Below, piece after piece: positions 33,352 through 45,090 of a stretch of 64,000 nucleotides of DNA (positions are counted from its first letter, which is position 1; every line of letters begins with the position of its first letter). The stretch covers positions 161,707,089-161,771,088 of the forward strand of contig NC_081411.1 of the NCBI RefSeq assembly GCF_030272615.1. The letters run 5' to 3'. Both the position numbers and the translations under genes were made by a program. This DNA is from Cryptomeria japonica (lineage: Eukaryota; Streptophyta; Pinopsida; Cupressales; Cupressaceae). Below the pieces are notes generated by a model. That model saw nothing but the letters and a program-made list of their open reading frames with translations, had not been told where the DNA came from and did not search any database.

Positions 33352-33734
33352 TGTAGCGTCCTAAAATTGTGACACTTGCAATTTTGACTGCATTTGGGTC
33401 TTCACGATGGCGGCGCAACATTGAACCTGAATGGAGACCCCAAAACTTGTTCATGACATCAAAAACTGCATTTTTCAGCACCCTGGCCTGATCCTCCTTG
33501 CACCCTGCTGTCCCTGGAGGTGGGACCATGGTGCCCAGCACCCTGGTCCTTTAGGATTAGGGCACCCAATGCCCTGGTCCCCCAGGACCATGGCGCCCAG
33601 CACCCTAGTCCCTGGCCCTATTTTGGGCCCGGTCTCTTTTGGGGCTTCGGGTCTTTAAGTTTGCAAATTGGAAAATAATCTTCCTAGGTCAGCCTAAGGT
33701 CGGAAAAATTAGTCTATCAACCCTAATTGGCAAG

Positions 33735-33741
33735 TATATAA
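33735..33741 (+). promoter_or_regulatory. TATA box of nested element LTR
   Basis: TATATAA in a GTATATAAACTAC context, conserved at 40193-40199 in the 3' LTR. It lies after the GC-rich U3 and before the repeats, as expected for the U3/R border. Confidence 0.65.
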
Positions 33742-34056
33742 ACTACATTTCCTCTCCCATTTTGAGAAGGAAGGACATATGTGTACAAGATGCGGAAACG
33801 ATATTCAAACATTCAAGCATTCAAGCATTCAAGCATTCCTTCAAGCAATTGATCATTCTAAGTCTCCATTCAAGGCTAAGTGTTGCATTCAAGACAAGGA
33901 TTCAACCATTGAAGAGGAGATCACATACCACTTACAACATACAAAATACAACATTCATTACACCTTCACATGTTGCATGTACGCAGCTGTAATTGAAGAT
34001 CTGGAATCCTTGTGCAGAGACGAATAGATCCCCCTTCATTTCGCGGATTTTTCGGA

Positions 34057-34086
34057 GGACCGTGTGCACGCCGGGCGCCATCGTCC
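34057..34086 (+). ncRNA. 30-nt conserved hairpin, copy 1 (LTR)
   Basis: GGAC at the start and GTCC at the end, with GTG/CAT pairing inside after one mismatched base and GTGCAC within. The same 30-nt layout recurs at 34846-34875, 35468-35497 and 40515-40544. It is downstream of the LTR TATA box, so it should be in the transcript. Confidence 0.5.
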
Positions 34087-34445
34087 CGTCAACTTTCACC
34101 CGAATTTGCAGAAGAGCATCATCTCGACATTTTACTGCTAATTCTAGGTCCACAGCTTCATCCTATATTCCTATCTCTGTTTATAAGCGAATCTTTCTTG
34201 CTCCTACATACATTCCTAGTTCAATCTTCTATCTACATTCTTTACAAAAGAGGGTATCCTTGATGTCTCAACCCTTGAAACTATTTAGAATCCAATCTTG
34301 CATTGCGTGGGATTGGATCTTGTGGGTTTCAACCCCTCTTTTGAATGTAAAGTCCCTCCTAAGTGAAAACCATCAATCCTAGTGACCCCCCTTTCTCCTT
34401 GGAGTGGGGGAGAACACCTAGGGTTCGATTTTCTGCTTTACATTT

Positions 34446-34464
34446 TGGTGAACCCGACGTGAAC
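34446..34464 (+). other. primer-binding-site-like sequence
   Basis: TGGTGAACCCGACGTGAAC starts three bases after the LTR end. It begins with the TGG expected opposite a tRNA CCA end. I do not assign the tRNA. Confidence 0.6.
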
Positions 34465-35625
34465 ATCCTCATTCTAATTATTCATGGTTAGATCTGAAAA
34501 ATTTGCTTCCTTAATTACATTTCCATGTTTGATCTTTTGCAAAGTTTAGAGGTTAATTACATGAAAACCCTAAATTTTCTTTTTAGTAATTGAGCTTGTG
34601 AAATGTTTAATTATTAATGCTTGTTTTAGATCTACCCTTCTACTACAAATTATCAAATCATATCTGTGCTTTAATTTTGAAAATTAAGTGGTTAAGTGTC
34701 AAAACCCTAATTTTTAAAACCCTCTTGATTCAGCCTTTGACTGATAATTTCACTGATCAAAACACCTCCAAATCGGCTGTAACTTTGGATTCCGCAACAA
34801 AATCATAATATCTTTCATCCTTGAAAATTTGGAAAAAAGTTGCGAGGACCGTGTGCACCTTGAGCACCATCGTCCCCGACATTTTTTCTGAAATTTCGGG
34901 AGTTAGATCTTACTGTATTTTTCTGCTAAAATCCAGAATTTTGGCTGATTTCATCACTTCTAACATTTTCAAAATTAAAGTCAAAGTTGGTCTAGTGATT
35001 GCTTGGATTAAGGCTTCTAATCATTCAAAAATTGTTGAAATTAAAATTCATGTCAAAATTGTGTTTCTTACTGTCCTAAATCTGAAAAGTGTGTTGGCAT
35101 TCATTCAAAATTTTAGTGCTTTATTCAAATTTTTGCAATTTGTGACTTTTGAAATTAGATGCTTAATTACAACAACCTTGATTTCCACTTTCAAAATTGA
35201 ATTTTGTGTGAAATTGAGTCAATTTTTAAATTTCAAAACTTGCATTGCTTTTGGCATTCCCTCTAAAATCATAAAATTCAAAATTTCAGTTTCCCTCTCT
35301 TTTTCAAAATTTGAATTTTGCATTTTTCAACAATCTTGGTAGGGTTCAATTTTGAGATTGCAACTTTAATTTGGCCTATCTACAGATCGTAAAATCACTC
35401 AATTTTTTTAGGTTAGCTTTAAAATCATCATAACTTTCATCCTTGAAAATTTCGAAAAAAGTTGCAAGGACCGTGTGCACTCCGTTCGCCACAGTCCCGG
35501 ACATTTTTTCTGAAATTTCGGGAGATTGTCCTGATTGTATTTAACAGCTTAAATCTAGGAGATTGGCTGATTTTACTGAAATTTGCTACCTCTAAAATTC
35601 AAAATCTTCTCTCTCTCCCTAGTGC
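34465..35625 (+). other. untranslated leader of nested element with duplicated ~180-bp module
   Basis: AT-rich. Two related modules (about 34797-34985 and 35423-35600) share TTTCATCCTTGAAAATTT, the 30-nt hairpin (34846-34875; 35468-35497), then CATTTTTTCTGAAATTTCGG and TTGGCTGATTT. In each, CCCG after the hairpin can pair with CGGG about 20 nt later. The open frame at 34821-35342 is Ile/Lys/Phe-rich low-complexity and I do not call it. Confidence 0.7.
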
Positions 35626-38600
35626 ATGAGTTTTACAACAATAAGCCCTATTTACACTATTCCTGTTAGACGAAGCCTTAGAATTAAGTCTTTCCAAGGT
35701 TTAATTACTGAGGAGATGGAACCTAATTTGAATGGCCTTTTTAACGAGGACACAGGTAATTCCTCTAATCCTCTTAATGATGAAGAAGCTCTCCATGAGG
35801 TTTCTGAAGAACAACTTTCAAAATTGGATAACCAATTTGATGATTTTCGACAATGGATGTCTCAAGAATACCCCGATAGTCAAGCTCTTCCTTTAATTGA
35901 GGGTCTAAAATGTATGCTTCAAAGTGATAAGAATGGAATTGATATTTTGCATGGTATTGCACACATTGTGGATTCAAATGTGATGCCTATGAAGAGTTGT
36001 GCTGAAACTTTGGGTTATACACAACCTCCTACTCAAGACAATCATTCTATTCCTTTGACAACTTCTATTGCTAGTATACCTACTTTCACATCAAACATAA
36101 TGACTACTTCTATACAAGACATTCCCCCTATGATCACCAGTCATGGGGGCAATCCTTCTTCTTCAATTAATCCTCTTCCTTCATTTAATCTAACTTCTTT
36201 ATTCATTCCTTCAATGAGTGTTCCTATTACATCTCCACAAATGAACGTGACGCAAGGGGGCAATTCGTTTAACCATTCCATTCCTCCTTGTAGTGTTCCT
36301 CCTTACCAATCATCTCCTATGACTAACTATCATAGTGTCCCACCACCTTACTCTCAATCAATACCTTCTTTCAATAGCATAATACCTCCATCACAATCTA
36401 ACACATCTAATATGAACTCTTCGACTGAAGCAACCATTAACAATCTTGCACAAACTGTCTCTTCTTTACATCAACAAATTGCCTCTATGAATCAATCTAA
36501 GTTTAGTGTGCCCACATTTGATGTTGCGAGCCCACTTTCTCTTGACATTGTTCGAGCTATTCCCCCTAAACATGTTGAAACCCTGCATTTGGAGCTTTAT
36601 AATGGTAAAGGTGATCCTCTAACACATGTTAAGACTTTTCAAACAATATGTACTGATTTTTCTTATGACCAAAGGTTGCTTGCAAAACTGTTTACTAGAA
36701 CATTAAGAGATAAAGCCCTACAATGGTATTGCTCATTGCCTTCCTATTCTATTACTTCTTTCGAACAACTTGCAAATGCTTTCATTCAACAATTTCAAAA
36801 CAATATAAGTCCTAAAGTTACTTTGATTGATTTAATGCATTGTAAACAAGGTGTTAAAGAGAAAGTGACTGATTTCATGGGTAGATATAAGCATTTGTAT
36901 GCTCAAATCTCTTTTCCAGTTCCTGACAATGATATTCAAAGAATCTTTATTTCTAATTTACAAAAAGATATTAGAGAAAAACTCCTATTTTCTGAGTTTA
37001 CTTCTTTCCAATAGTTGTGTGCAACTCTTCACAATTATCAACTGACTATGAGTCAAATGGAACAAGAAAATCCTATGGCTCCGAGTGATAAGGGTGATAG
37101 TAGTCAACAACCATTTGGGAAGTTTAAACCGAACAGAGAGTCCATTAAATTCAATGAAAACATCATCAACAATGTGAATGCAGCATCAGGTGTGCCTCCT
37201 ATTTCTAAGTTTTTCAAGAAAGAAAGAAAGTTTACTCCTTTGAATGAATCATTTCATAGTATTATGAATAAGTTATTGGAACAACATGCGCTTACTCTTC
37301 CTCCTATAAGGCAAATAGATCCTGCAAAGATTAATTCACCCTATTTTGATAACAAATCTTTTTGTCAATTTCATCGTCAACCTGGGCATGATACTGAAAA
37401 ATGTTTTTCTCTAAAGGGTAAAATTCAAGATTTGATTGATAATAATACTATCTCTATTTCTAGTGTGAATGAAAAAGGCAATACATCTGTAGCTCCTCCT
37501 AACCAAAATCTTAAGATTGCTACTGATCCATTACCTTCTCATACCTCTAATGTGATCGATACTAATGATTCCTCTGTCTCACCTGATGATCTTGTGTCTA
37601 TGACTCCGAATGTGATTAACTTTGTAGAGCAGCAGAAAATCCCTAAAGAACCTTCCATCACATTTGATTCTAGTGAAACTATCAGGGCACCTGATGGTCC
37701 TTTATACATAGTTGCAAAAGTCAAGAATACACCTTGCCGTGGAATGCTTATTGATCCTTCTTGCATGGTTAATATCATTACTGAAGAATTTCTTTTTACT
37801 TTGCAATTGAATCAAGTGATCTATGACGAAACAAATGTGGTTGTGAAATTATTTGATGCATTTTCTTCTCCTGCAATTGGTTCTATTACATTACCTATTG
37901 AGGTCCATAACAAATCCCTTGATGTGAGCTTTGCTATTATTCCATCGTCCGAACAATTTCGTGTGAAGCTAGGCTATCCTTGGCTATCTTCCATGAAAGC
38001 TATTGCTTCTCCTATTCACAAGTGTTTGAAATTTCCCCATAATGGTGAAGTTGTTACTGTCAATCATAGTCTCTTTAAACCAGCTGAAAGAACTTCTAGC
38101 GTTCCTATTGATTATTTTTGGCCTAAACAATTCCAATCTCTTCCTCTGCGAAGTGATCATCGTTTCAAATCTTATCAAAAGTGGAAAAAAGATATGATCA
38201 TATCTCTAAGTGAACCTAGAACACCCAAACTTGATATTCCTATCATTCTTGAGAAGGAAGTTCTTCCTTTGAAAGATAAAACTAATATCTTTCCTCAAGA
38301 AGATTCCCAACCCATCCCTATGAATGTGACTATGTCTATGCCTAATAAACTTTCTAATAGTAGACCTATACCTCCTCGTCATGATGGACTTGGTCTCCCT
38401 CCTAAACCAAATATTCTTCCTTTATATGGAGCAGTTCCTCCTCCTTTTTATAGAGAGAAGAGACCCTCTTCTTCTCCTATTATCCAACCTAAGTGACCAC
38501 AACCTAAACACCCAAGTGATAAGGATGAGAACATTCCTCCTCCTCAATCTTCCCAACTTCCTACTAAGACTAGACGAAATCGTTCTGCATGTGAACTTCG

Positions 38601-39051
38601 ACGAAAGCGTCGTCTTAGAGCTCAAGCAGCTGCTTCTCAAACTTTGCAATCCCCAAAAACACCTTCAACAAGCATTATTCCATTTTCTCCAAAATCTCCT
38701 GAACATAAGATGCATGATGGTCTTGATCCTGTGCGAGTCAAAGATCCTATTTTTATAAATCTTGATGATGATATAGATGAAAATGTTATTCATGATGAAA
38801 ATGTTACTTCTTTTCATTCTGATAGTGAATATGAATATGTTGATGTTGATAACCATTTATCTAACGAATTTTCTAAAGCACTTATCCTAGCTCCTAGACA
38901 AGAACAACGTGGCTTGGAACATGAACATAGCCCTTGTTTGGATCTTGTGATAGCTCCATCTGCTATGTTGGATGTTCCTCCTCTAGCGTGTTCCCTGCCT
39001 TTCCGAAATATTGATCAGCAAGATCAAGGGGTAGATGACGTGCTAGACTAG
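35626..39051 (+). pseudogene. gag-protease polyprotein with two in-frame stops
   Basis: One frame runs 3426 nt from ATG 35626 to TAG 39049-39051, broken only by TAG (37012-37014) and TGA (38494-38496), with no frameshift. The order is: acidic N-terminus; Ser/Pro/Thr-rich spacer (residues ~140-290); gag core (LHLELYNGKGDPLTHVKTFQ, ALQWYCSLPSYSITSFEQLA, residues ~320-460); a knuckle-like CQFHRQPGHDTEKC at residue ~580 followed by LKGKIQDLIDN; protease-like domain at ~695-830 (MLIDPSCMVNII, LGYPWLSSMKAI); then Pro-rich, Arg/Lys-rich and acidic tail regions. The protease triad reads DPS instead of D(S/T/G)G, so activity is doubtful. The TAG interrupts FQ-LCATLHNYQ and is probably a mutated codon, but read-through is possible. 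Confidence 0.85.
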
Positions 39052-39803
39052 TTCATTAGCATAGCAGATTCTCTCCTCCTCTCTTGATCTCTTTTGTTAC
39101 TTCTTCTATTTGTTATTCTCATTCTTCTATTTGTTTTCCTTAGTGTTGTCTACTTGAGGACGATGCAAAACATTGAGATCTCTTTTGGTCTCTCTCATGT
39201 TGACTCAAAAGACACATGTGTTCCCTTCTTCTAGGTCACCTTCCTTGATTGGGGAATGAAGAACAATTATGCATACATACATATGATATACATGAATAAT
39301 CATACAGCATACTGACCCCAAGGAAAGTGAAGTCACCTTGTGCTTTGTGTTTTGTGTCTATTATCCTTGGGCTTATCTCACACTTGGGGGCTAAATCCTT
39401 GTGATAATGTGCTCCTTTCCTTCTCATTTCCTATATGTATCACTACCTTAAAGCAATCACCCCCGATGAGGTGTGTGCGATCTCTTTAACGTAGGGGGGC
39501 ATACACCCTGTTCATATCTCTTCAAGATACTTGAAAATTTCTTGACAAAATTAGCTTTGCATTGAAAATTTTTGATATCTTTCTTGCATGACTCATAGTG
39601 AGGGAACCTTACTACTGACAGTCATGGTTCTCCCTCATGATCTTCCCTTTTACTTTGTCAATCAAAGTTGTAAGATCCTTAGTCCACTGGGGGCTTGGTA
39701 TATCTTGCCTTCTTGACGTGGTGAAAGTCTTTCAATGTTGTTTCCTTGTACTTTACCGGAAGTATGGGCATACGCTTATACTCCCGCTAAAGTGGGGGCT
39801 AAA
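39052..39803 (+). other. 3' untranslated region and polypurine tract of nested element
   Basis: No coding signal. Ends with AGTGGGGGCTAAA (39791-39803), the polypurine tract. A second purine-rich CACTTGGGGGCTAAA-like copy lies near 39381-39395. Confidence 0.75.
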
Positions 39804-40901
39804 TGTAGCGTCCTAAAATTGTGACACTTGCAATTTTGACTGCATTTGCATCTTCACGATGGCAGTGGAACACTAAACCTAAATGGAGACCCCGAAACTT
39901 GTTCATGACATCAAAAATTGCATTTTTCAGCACCCTGGCCTGATCCTCCTTGCACCCTGTTGTCCCTGGAGGTGGGACCATGGCACCCAGTGCCCTGGTC
40001 CTTCAGGACTAGGGCATCCAGCACCCTGGTCCCCCAGGACCATGGCGCCCAGCCCCCTGGTCCCTGGCCCTATTTTGGGCCCAGTCTCTTTTGGGGCTTC
40101 GGGTCTTTAAGTTTGCAAATTGGAAAATAATCTTCCTAGGTCGGCCTAAGGTCAGAAAAATCAGTCTATCAATATCAACCCTAATTGGCAAGTATATAAA
40201 CTACATTTCCTCTCCCATTTTGAGAAGGAAGGACATATGTGTACAAGACGCGGAAATGATATTCAAACATTCAAGCATTCAAGCATTCAAGCATTCCTTC
40301 AAGCAATTGATCATTCTAAGTCTCCATTCAAGGCTAAGTATTGCATTCAAGACAAGGATTCAACCATTGAATTGGAGATCACATACCACTTACAAAATAC
40401 AAAATACAACATTCATTACACCTTCGCATGTTGTAGGTACGCGGCTGTAATTGAAGATTTGGAATCCTTGTGCAGAGACGAACAGATCCCCCTTCGTTTC
40501 GCGGATTTTTCGGAGGACTGTGTGCACGCCGGGTGCCATTGTCCTGTCAAATTTTTCCTGAATTTGCAGAACAACATCATCTTGACATTTTACTGCTAAT
40601 TCCAGGTCTGCAGCTTCAACCTATATTCCTATCTCCATTTATAAGCGAATCTTTCTTGCTCCTACATACATTCCTAGTTCAATCTTCTATCTACATTCTT
40701 TACAAAAGAGGGTATCCTTGATGTCTCAACCCTTGAAACTCATTTAGAATCTAATCTTGCATTGCATGGGATTGGACCTTGTGGGTTTCAACCCCTCTTT
40801 TGAATGTAAAGTCCCTCCTAAGTGAAAACCATCAATCCTAGTGACCCCCCTTTCTCCTTGGAGTGGGGGAGAACACCTAGGGTTTGATTTTCCACTTTAC
40901 A
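39804..40901 (+). repeat. 3' LTR of nested element
   Basis: 1098 bp, matching 33352-34442. The GC-rich first third differs at roughly 8% of positions by eye (mostly transitions), the rest at about 3%. It has 27-bp near-palindromes at 39975-40001 and 40037-40063, TATA at 40193, and the 30-nt hairpin at 40515-40544. Confidence 0.95.
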
Positions 40902-42829
40902 CTCACCTCTATTAATGAGATCTTGTATGATGTTCTTTAGTCGATGGCAATTTCCTATCTTGTGACCCTTGCTCTTATCCAATTCACAATATTCATCATC
41001 ATTCCACCAATTTGGTTTGACCTTTGGCTCATATGGAGTAAAATTTAGAATTGTGATTACCTTGTTTGCCACTAGCTTCTTGAAGACTGACTCAAGTGGT
41101 TCTCCCAATGGATTATACTTCCTTTGTGATCTAGAAGTTGTTTGAGTATTCACTTGGTTGTTTGTAGAGCTTGATCCAGAAAAAATGAATTTGGGTTGCA
41201 TTGTATTGGCATCAACAACACCATCATTGACTGTGTTCTTGTTTTTATTCCAAAATCTTGGCTTGTCTTTTCCTTTAAAGTCATCTTTGTTTTCCTTGAA
41301 TATCTTAATGACTCCTTGTTCAATTAGGGATTTTTCTATTGCTAAGCCTTTTTCAATTACATCCTTGAAGTGGACAAACAAGCTTTCCTTAGATCATAGC
41401 CAATCTCTTTGTTAACATTTTGGGTGAACATTTCTACCATTTGTTTTTGTGGAATTTCACAAGAGCATCTGTTGGCTAGATTCCTCCATCTTTGTAAAAA
41501 TGATGCAAAAGACTCTCCCTCTTTTTGCTTGGTGTTGCACAAAGAAGTGACTAATATGTCTGTCTCTATATTGTAAGAGAAATGTTGAATAAATGCCTCT
41601 ACTAAGTCACCCCATGACTTAATACCAGGTGGAAGTTGGGAGAACCATTCCATAGCTTGATCACCTAAGATTTGTGGGAATAATCTCATCAAATATGTCT
41701 CTTCTGTTGCTACCTCAATGCAAGCTGTGAAAAATTGTCTTATATGGGCCTTAGGATCCCCTTTTCCTCTATACTTATCAAATTTAGGCGCCACAAAGTG
41801 TGTAGGAAAAGGAGGCATTGGAATGCTCTTGTCAAATGGATAAGGACATATGTCTCTCATTGTATATGTTGGCTTCGGTGTATTTATGTCCTCCATTTTT
41901 TTTTGTAAGTCCTTGATTTGTTGCTCCAAATTGCTCTTAGGTGGAGATCAAATTCTTGGACCATACCCCATGCATGAGGCACCAATTGGAGGAGCATGTT
42001 TCATATATGGATGATATTGATCATACACATGTTCATATGGAGGAGGTCTATAATGATGCTACATATATGGACCACTTTGTATAGATTCATGTTGAGGAAC
42101 GAAATATCTATTTTGTCCATGTATACCATACTTTACAGGCATGTCATGTTCTAATGTGTTGCCCCCAAATTTGACACAGGGTTTCCTTGTGTCCAAATTT
42201 TGAGCATGCCTTTGAATATCCAATTGCTTTGGTGGTTCATCCTTAGCATTGATATGTGATTGAGCATATTTCTCTGCATAAGACTTCCATAATGGTCTGC
42301 GAAGGTGAGTATCATATGCTTGACCATGTGTATGTGGGACCTCTAGTTTTTGAAACAAAGATGATGGTGATTTAGGTACCATATGTGGTCCTCTATTGCC
42401 TCCACTATTAGGCCTCCTTTGATCCATGTTGGAGTGAGTTTGTTGCAAAGGCCTATGTTCCATTATTTGAGACATGTCAAAATCACGAGGTATCTTGGCT
42501 CCACTTTGTGCCATCATTTGTAAAAAGTATTGTCTATCCCTCCTCATTATTTCCTCAGCCAATCGGTTGAAATGGGGATCCATAATGGATTCTTCCACAT
42601 CTACTGAATGTACTAAAAAGTTGTCCATATCATCATTGTGTGTATCATTGTTGTCTGTAGTGTCCATGTTCTCAACATTTGGAATGTTTCTATAGGCATC
42701 CATGTCAGGTAATGTAGTATGATCAGAATTGAAAAAGATATCATTGTCATACTCATAAGAACTCATGTTTGCGGACTCTTGAGCCTCTTTAGCTTCTCTC
42801 CTAGATTTTTGAAGATGGGTTTCAACCAT
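40902..42829 (-). pseudogene. Tat gag, N-terminal and core part
   Basis: Starts at ATG 42829 (MVETHLQKSRREAKEAQESA). The N-terminal 250 residues are acidic then Gln/His/Pro-rich. A TAG at 42059-42061 and a TGA near 41948 interrupt the same frame. The gag core is at 41929-41357 (FDKYRGKGDPKAHIRQFFTA, AMEWFSQLPPGIKSWGDLVE, FLQRWRNLANRC). A frameshift near 41380 leads to VHFKDVIEKGLAIEKSLIEQ and the knuckle-like YCELDKSKGHKIGNCHRLKN with IIQDLINRGE. There the nested element cuts the gene, and it continues at 33351. The core is typical Retrotrans_gag of the Tat group. Confidence 0.92.
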
Positions 42830-43324
42830 GAACTAGGTATTGACCGAGATGGGTGAGACTAGATGAAAATGGAAAGTGTATGGAAGACCAAGAGTTGTAT
42901 GGAATGTAAATGAATCTGAGGTGTACTTGCAATGTCCAAAGTGTAAGACCAAGTATGTATGTAGTAGAGTAGGTGTGACTTCCAAAGAGAGGATAGTTTC
43001 TCTTGATGAGGTAAGTTGACCTTGACTCTAAGTAAGACCAGATGAGACCCAAAGGTGATAGACCTTGATGAGGGATCACTTAGCAAAATGTTGTTGTATG
43101 TAGTGTGTTGACAAAGTATGATGAGGATAAGCAAGTGACCTTTTGACTCAAGTTTAGACAAATGTAAATGTAATGTAAGGTGTAAAGAAATGATGGACTA
43201 TGTGAGACCCAAAGATAGGTTGAATGCTAGATGAAAACTTGGAGAAATAACCTAGGAAGCTCAAGAATTCTAAAGCTGACTATGTTTGTTTGCTGGATTG
43301 TAAAAGTTTTTTAATTTTGAACAC

Positions 43325-43515
43325 AGACGTGCCTGTATACTTCATAGACGTGATTTCCTGACACAGACATGGTTTTGTTTAACACAAACACGTTTCTGAG
43401 ATTTTTTTGTAAATTGCAATGTTGATTCTGGAAACATAGACATTTTTCTGTCCTTCACAGACGTAGTTATACAACATAGAGGCTATTATGTCTGACATAG
43501 ATGCGTTTCTGCAAA
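43325..43515. repeat. CACAGACGTG-type short repeat array (leader array 2)
   Basis: About eight degenerate copies spaced ~18-25 bp: ACACAGACGTGCC, CATAGACGTGATT, ACACAGACATGG, ACACAAACACG, CACAGACGTAG, ACATAGATGCG and others. Confidence 0.75.
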
Positions 43516-44724
43516 ATTTGTGCAATTTTTTTCAATCTGTGAAGTCATTTTTGTTGTGACCAAATATGACTGTTTGACTATTTTTCATGACAAGAGGACA
43601 TAGTGTTGATGAAGACCCAATGTTTGCAAGTGTCTAGACTCAAAATGACTCCAAGAAAAGTGTGTTGTTTGATGTAAAATTGTTTTGCATACACTTGAAG
43701 CCATAAAAGACACAATGTTTTTCTATTTGGTCTTGAATGTTTTGAATGTTTAAAATAAGTCAAGCACAATTCTTATGGCTGGCCAAGACAATAGTTGTTG
43801 ATCCCACATGGGGTTTTACCCCGAAGGCTATGCTATTCAGAGTGGATATTTAGATGCTAGACCTCACTGGCTCCACCCTCGGCACTCACTTCTCAGGTCA
43901 GCCAAGCATCAGTCCCCATGAAAACTCCTTGTAACAAACTTTGTATCTCTACTAAGAACCGTATGTGTGTGGGCCGCTACTAGAGGTCTGACCTCCTACC
44001 TCAACAACTAGAAGGATTTTGGCTTCTAAAACAAAAAGGTGCTAGTAAGGGCATTCGCTCATGTGGCCATACATGCGGCACTTTCAGCTCTGTAAATATA
44101 GAAGGCTCCCAGTCGGTAGGGGTTATGCTCTACAAATGATCAAATAAATTTGATCAAATGGGTTTATGGGGAGACATAGTGTCGGTATGGACTAATCAGC
44201 AAACGTTATTCATAGTTTTCACCATGAATACAGTTATTTATAGTGGTTTGGAAGAAGATGGCTTTTCTTTTGCTACCTCTTGGGTCGTTCTCTTCTCACT
44301 AGTAGTTCTAATGACCACACGGGAAGACAACCCCTCTAAAGATTAAACAAAAACAGCCTATTACTCAAGACACAAAAGACAATGATTCAATTTTAGTGCA
44401 CCAATTGAAGTGTTTGCTAGTCTATTGAAAACAAAGCACATAATAAAAATCCAAAAACCCTTGCCAAGGACCTGTAGCAAAGAGTTATTAGTAGTTTGAA
44501 TTGTTTGAAATAACCACCCCTTCCTGCAAGCACACAAGTTAGGTAAATTTTAGATTCAAAAGACTTTGTGAAATAGGGGCCTTCAATAAAATGATTTTCT
44601 TTCAAGACAAGTTGTACCAATTTCATTAACTAGATTTGAAAATGTTAGCTCAACATAAACCAGATCTGAAACATTAAATGACCAAAAACTAAATCAATAA
44701 AACTCCAAAAATGAAATCAATGCA

Positions 44725-44990
44725 CACAGATGTGGTTACCCCAGACACAGATGTGGCTCTCTGACACAGATGCGCTTCTGTGAAACACAGATGCGATTCT
44801 AGAACCCAGACGCGACTTCTAGACACAGACGTGTCTAAAAACACCTTAGACGTGATTGAAGAACATAGACACGGTTTTTGGAATCTACAAAATAAAATAC
44901 TGTCGAGGGCATAGATGCAATTCTAGATGTCACAGATGCGACAGAAAATCAAAAACGCGATCTGAGAGTACGTAGATGCGAAAATACCAA
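44725..44990. repeat. CACAGATGCG-type short repeat array (leader array 1)
   Basis: About twelve copies spaced ~17-22 bp: GACACAGATGTGG, ACACAGATGCGCTT, ACACAGATGCGATT, CCCAGACGCGACTT, ACACAGACGTGTC and GTCACAGATGCG among them. On the + strand this is the reverse complement of the array at 23495-23735. Confidence 0.85.
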
Positions 44991-45069
44991 AATGCCATCG
45001 AAAATGTCAGATTTGCAACTTCAAAATACAATATCTGCAACAAGGATGTTAAATACAAAAGGGACAAGA

Positions 45070-45087
45070 GTCCTACCGGGCATGCCA
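45070..45087 (-). other. primer-binding-site-like sequence of Tat element
   Basis: In sense, TGGCATGCCCGGTAGGAC starts a few bases after the 5' LTR end. It starts with TGG as a PBS should. I do not assign the tRNA. Confidence 0.55.
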
Positions 45088-45090
45088 AAA

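Larger units (their letters stand above)
33352..34442 (+). repeat. 5' LTR of nested element
   Basis: TGTAGCGTCC to TTTACA, 1091 bp. The first ~380 bp is GC-rich with two 27-bp near-palindromes (33523-33549 and 33585-33611, GGACC at one end and GGTCC or AGTCC at the other). A TATA box follows at 33735-33741, then an ATTCAAGC-type minisatellite (33806-33845) and a 30-nt hairpin (34057-34086). Confidence 0.95.
33352..40901 (+). mobile_element. gag-protease-only Ty3/gypsy-like LTR element nested in Tat gag
   Basis: 7550 bp: 1091-bp and 1098-bp LTRs, PBS-like TGGTGAACCCGACGTG, long leader, one long gag-protease frame, polypurine tract and a near-perfect 5-bp duplication. No RT, RNase H or integrase sequence exists between 39051 and the 3' LTR, so it must have used enzymes from another element. 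It is oriented opposite to its host and cuts the host gag after INRGE. Gag and protease motifs resemble Tat-lineage proteins. This fits the described class of gag-carrying non-autonomous elements (TR-GAG type). Confidence 0.92.
42830..45069 (-). other. Tat 5' untranslated leader
   Basis: About 2.2 kb between PBS and gag. It contains two short-repeat arrays (43325-43515 and 44725-44990). Between them is a GC-richer stretch (43795-44130) that may be structured. Open frames here (44158-44346, 42822-43161) show no motif. Confidence 0.65.

Noticed and set aside
34821-35342. 173-codon open frame in the leader of the gag-only element
   Set aside because: Composition is Ile/Phe/Lys/Ser-rich, following AT-rich low-complexity DNA. 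It has no motif and overlaps the duplicated leader module, which is better explained as RNA structure.
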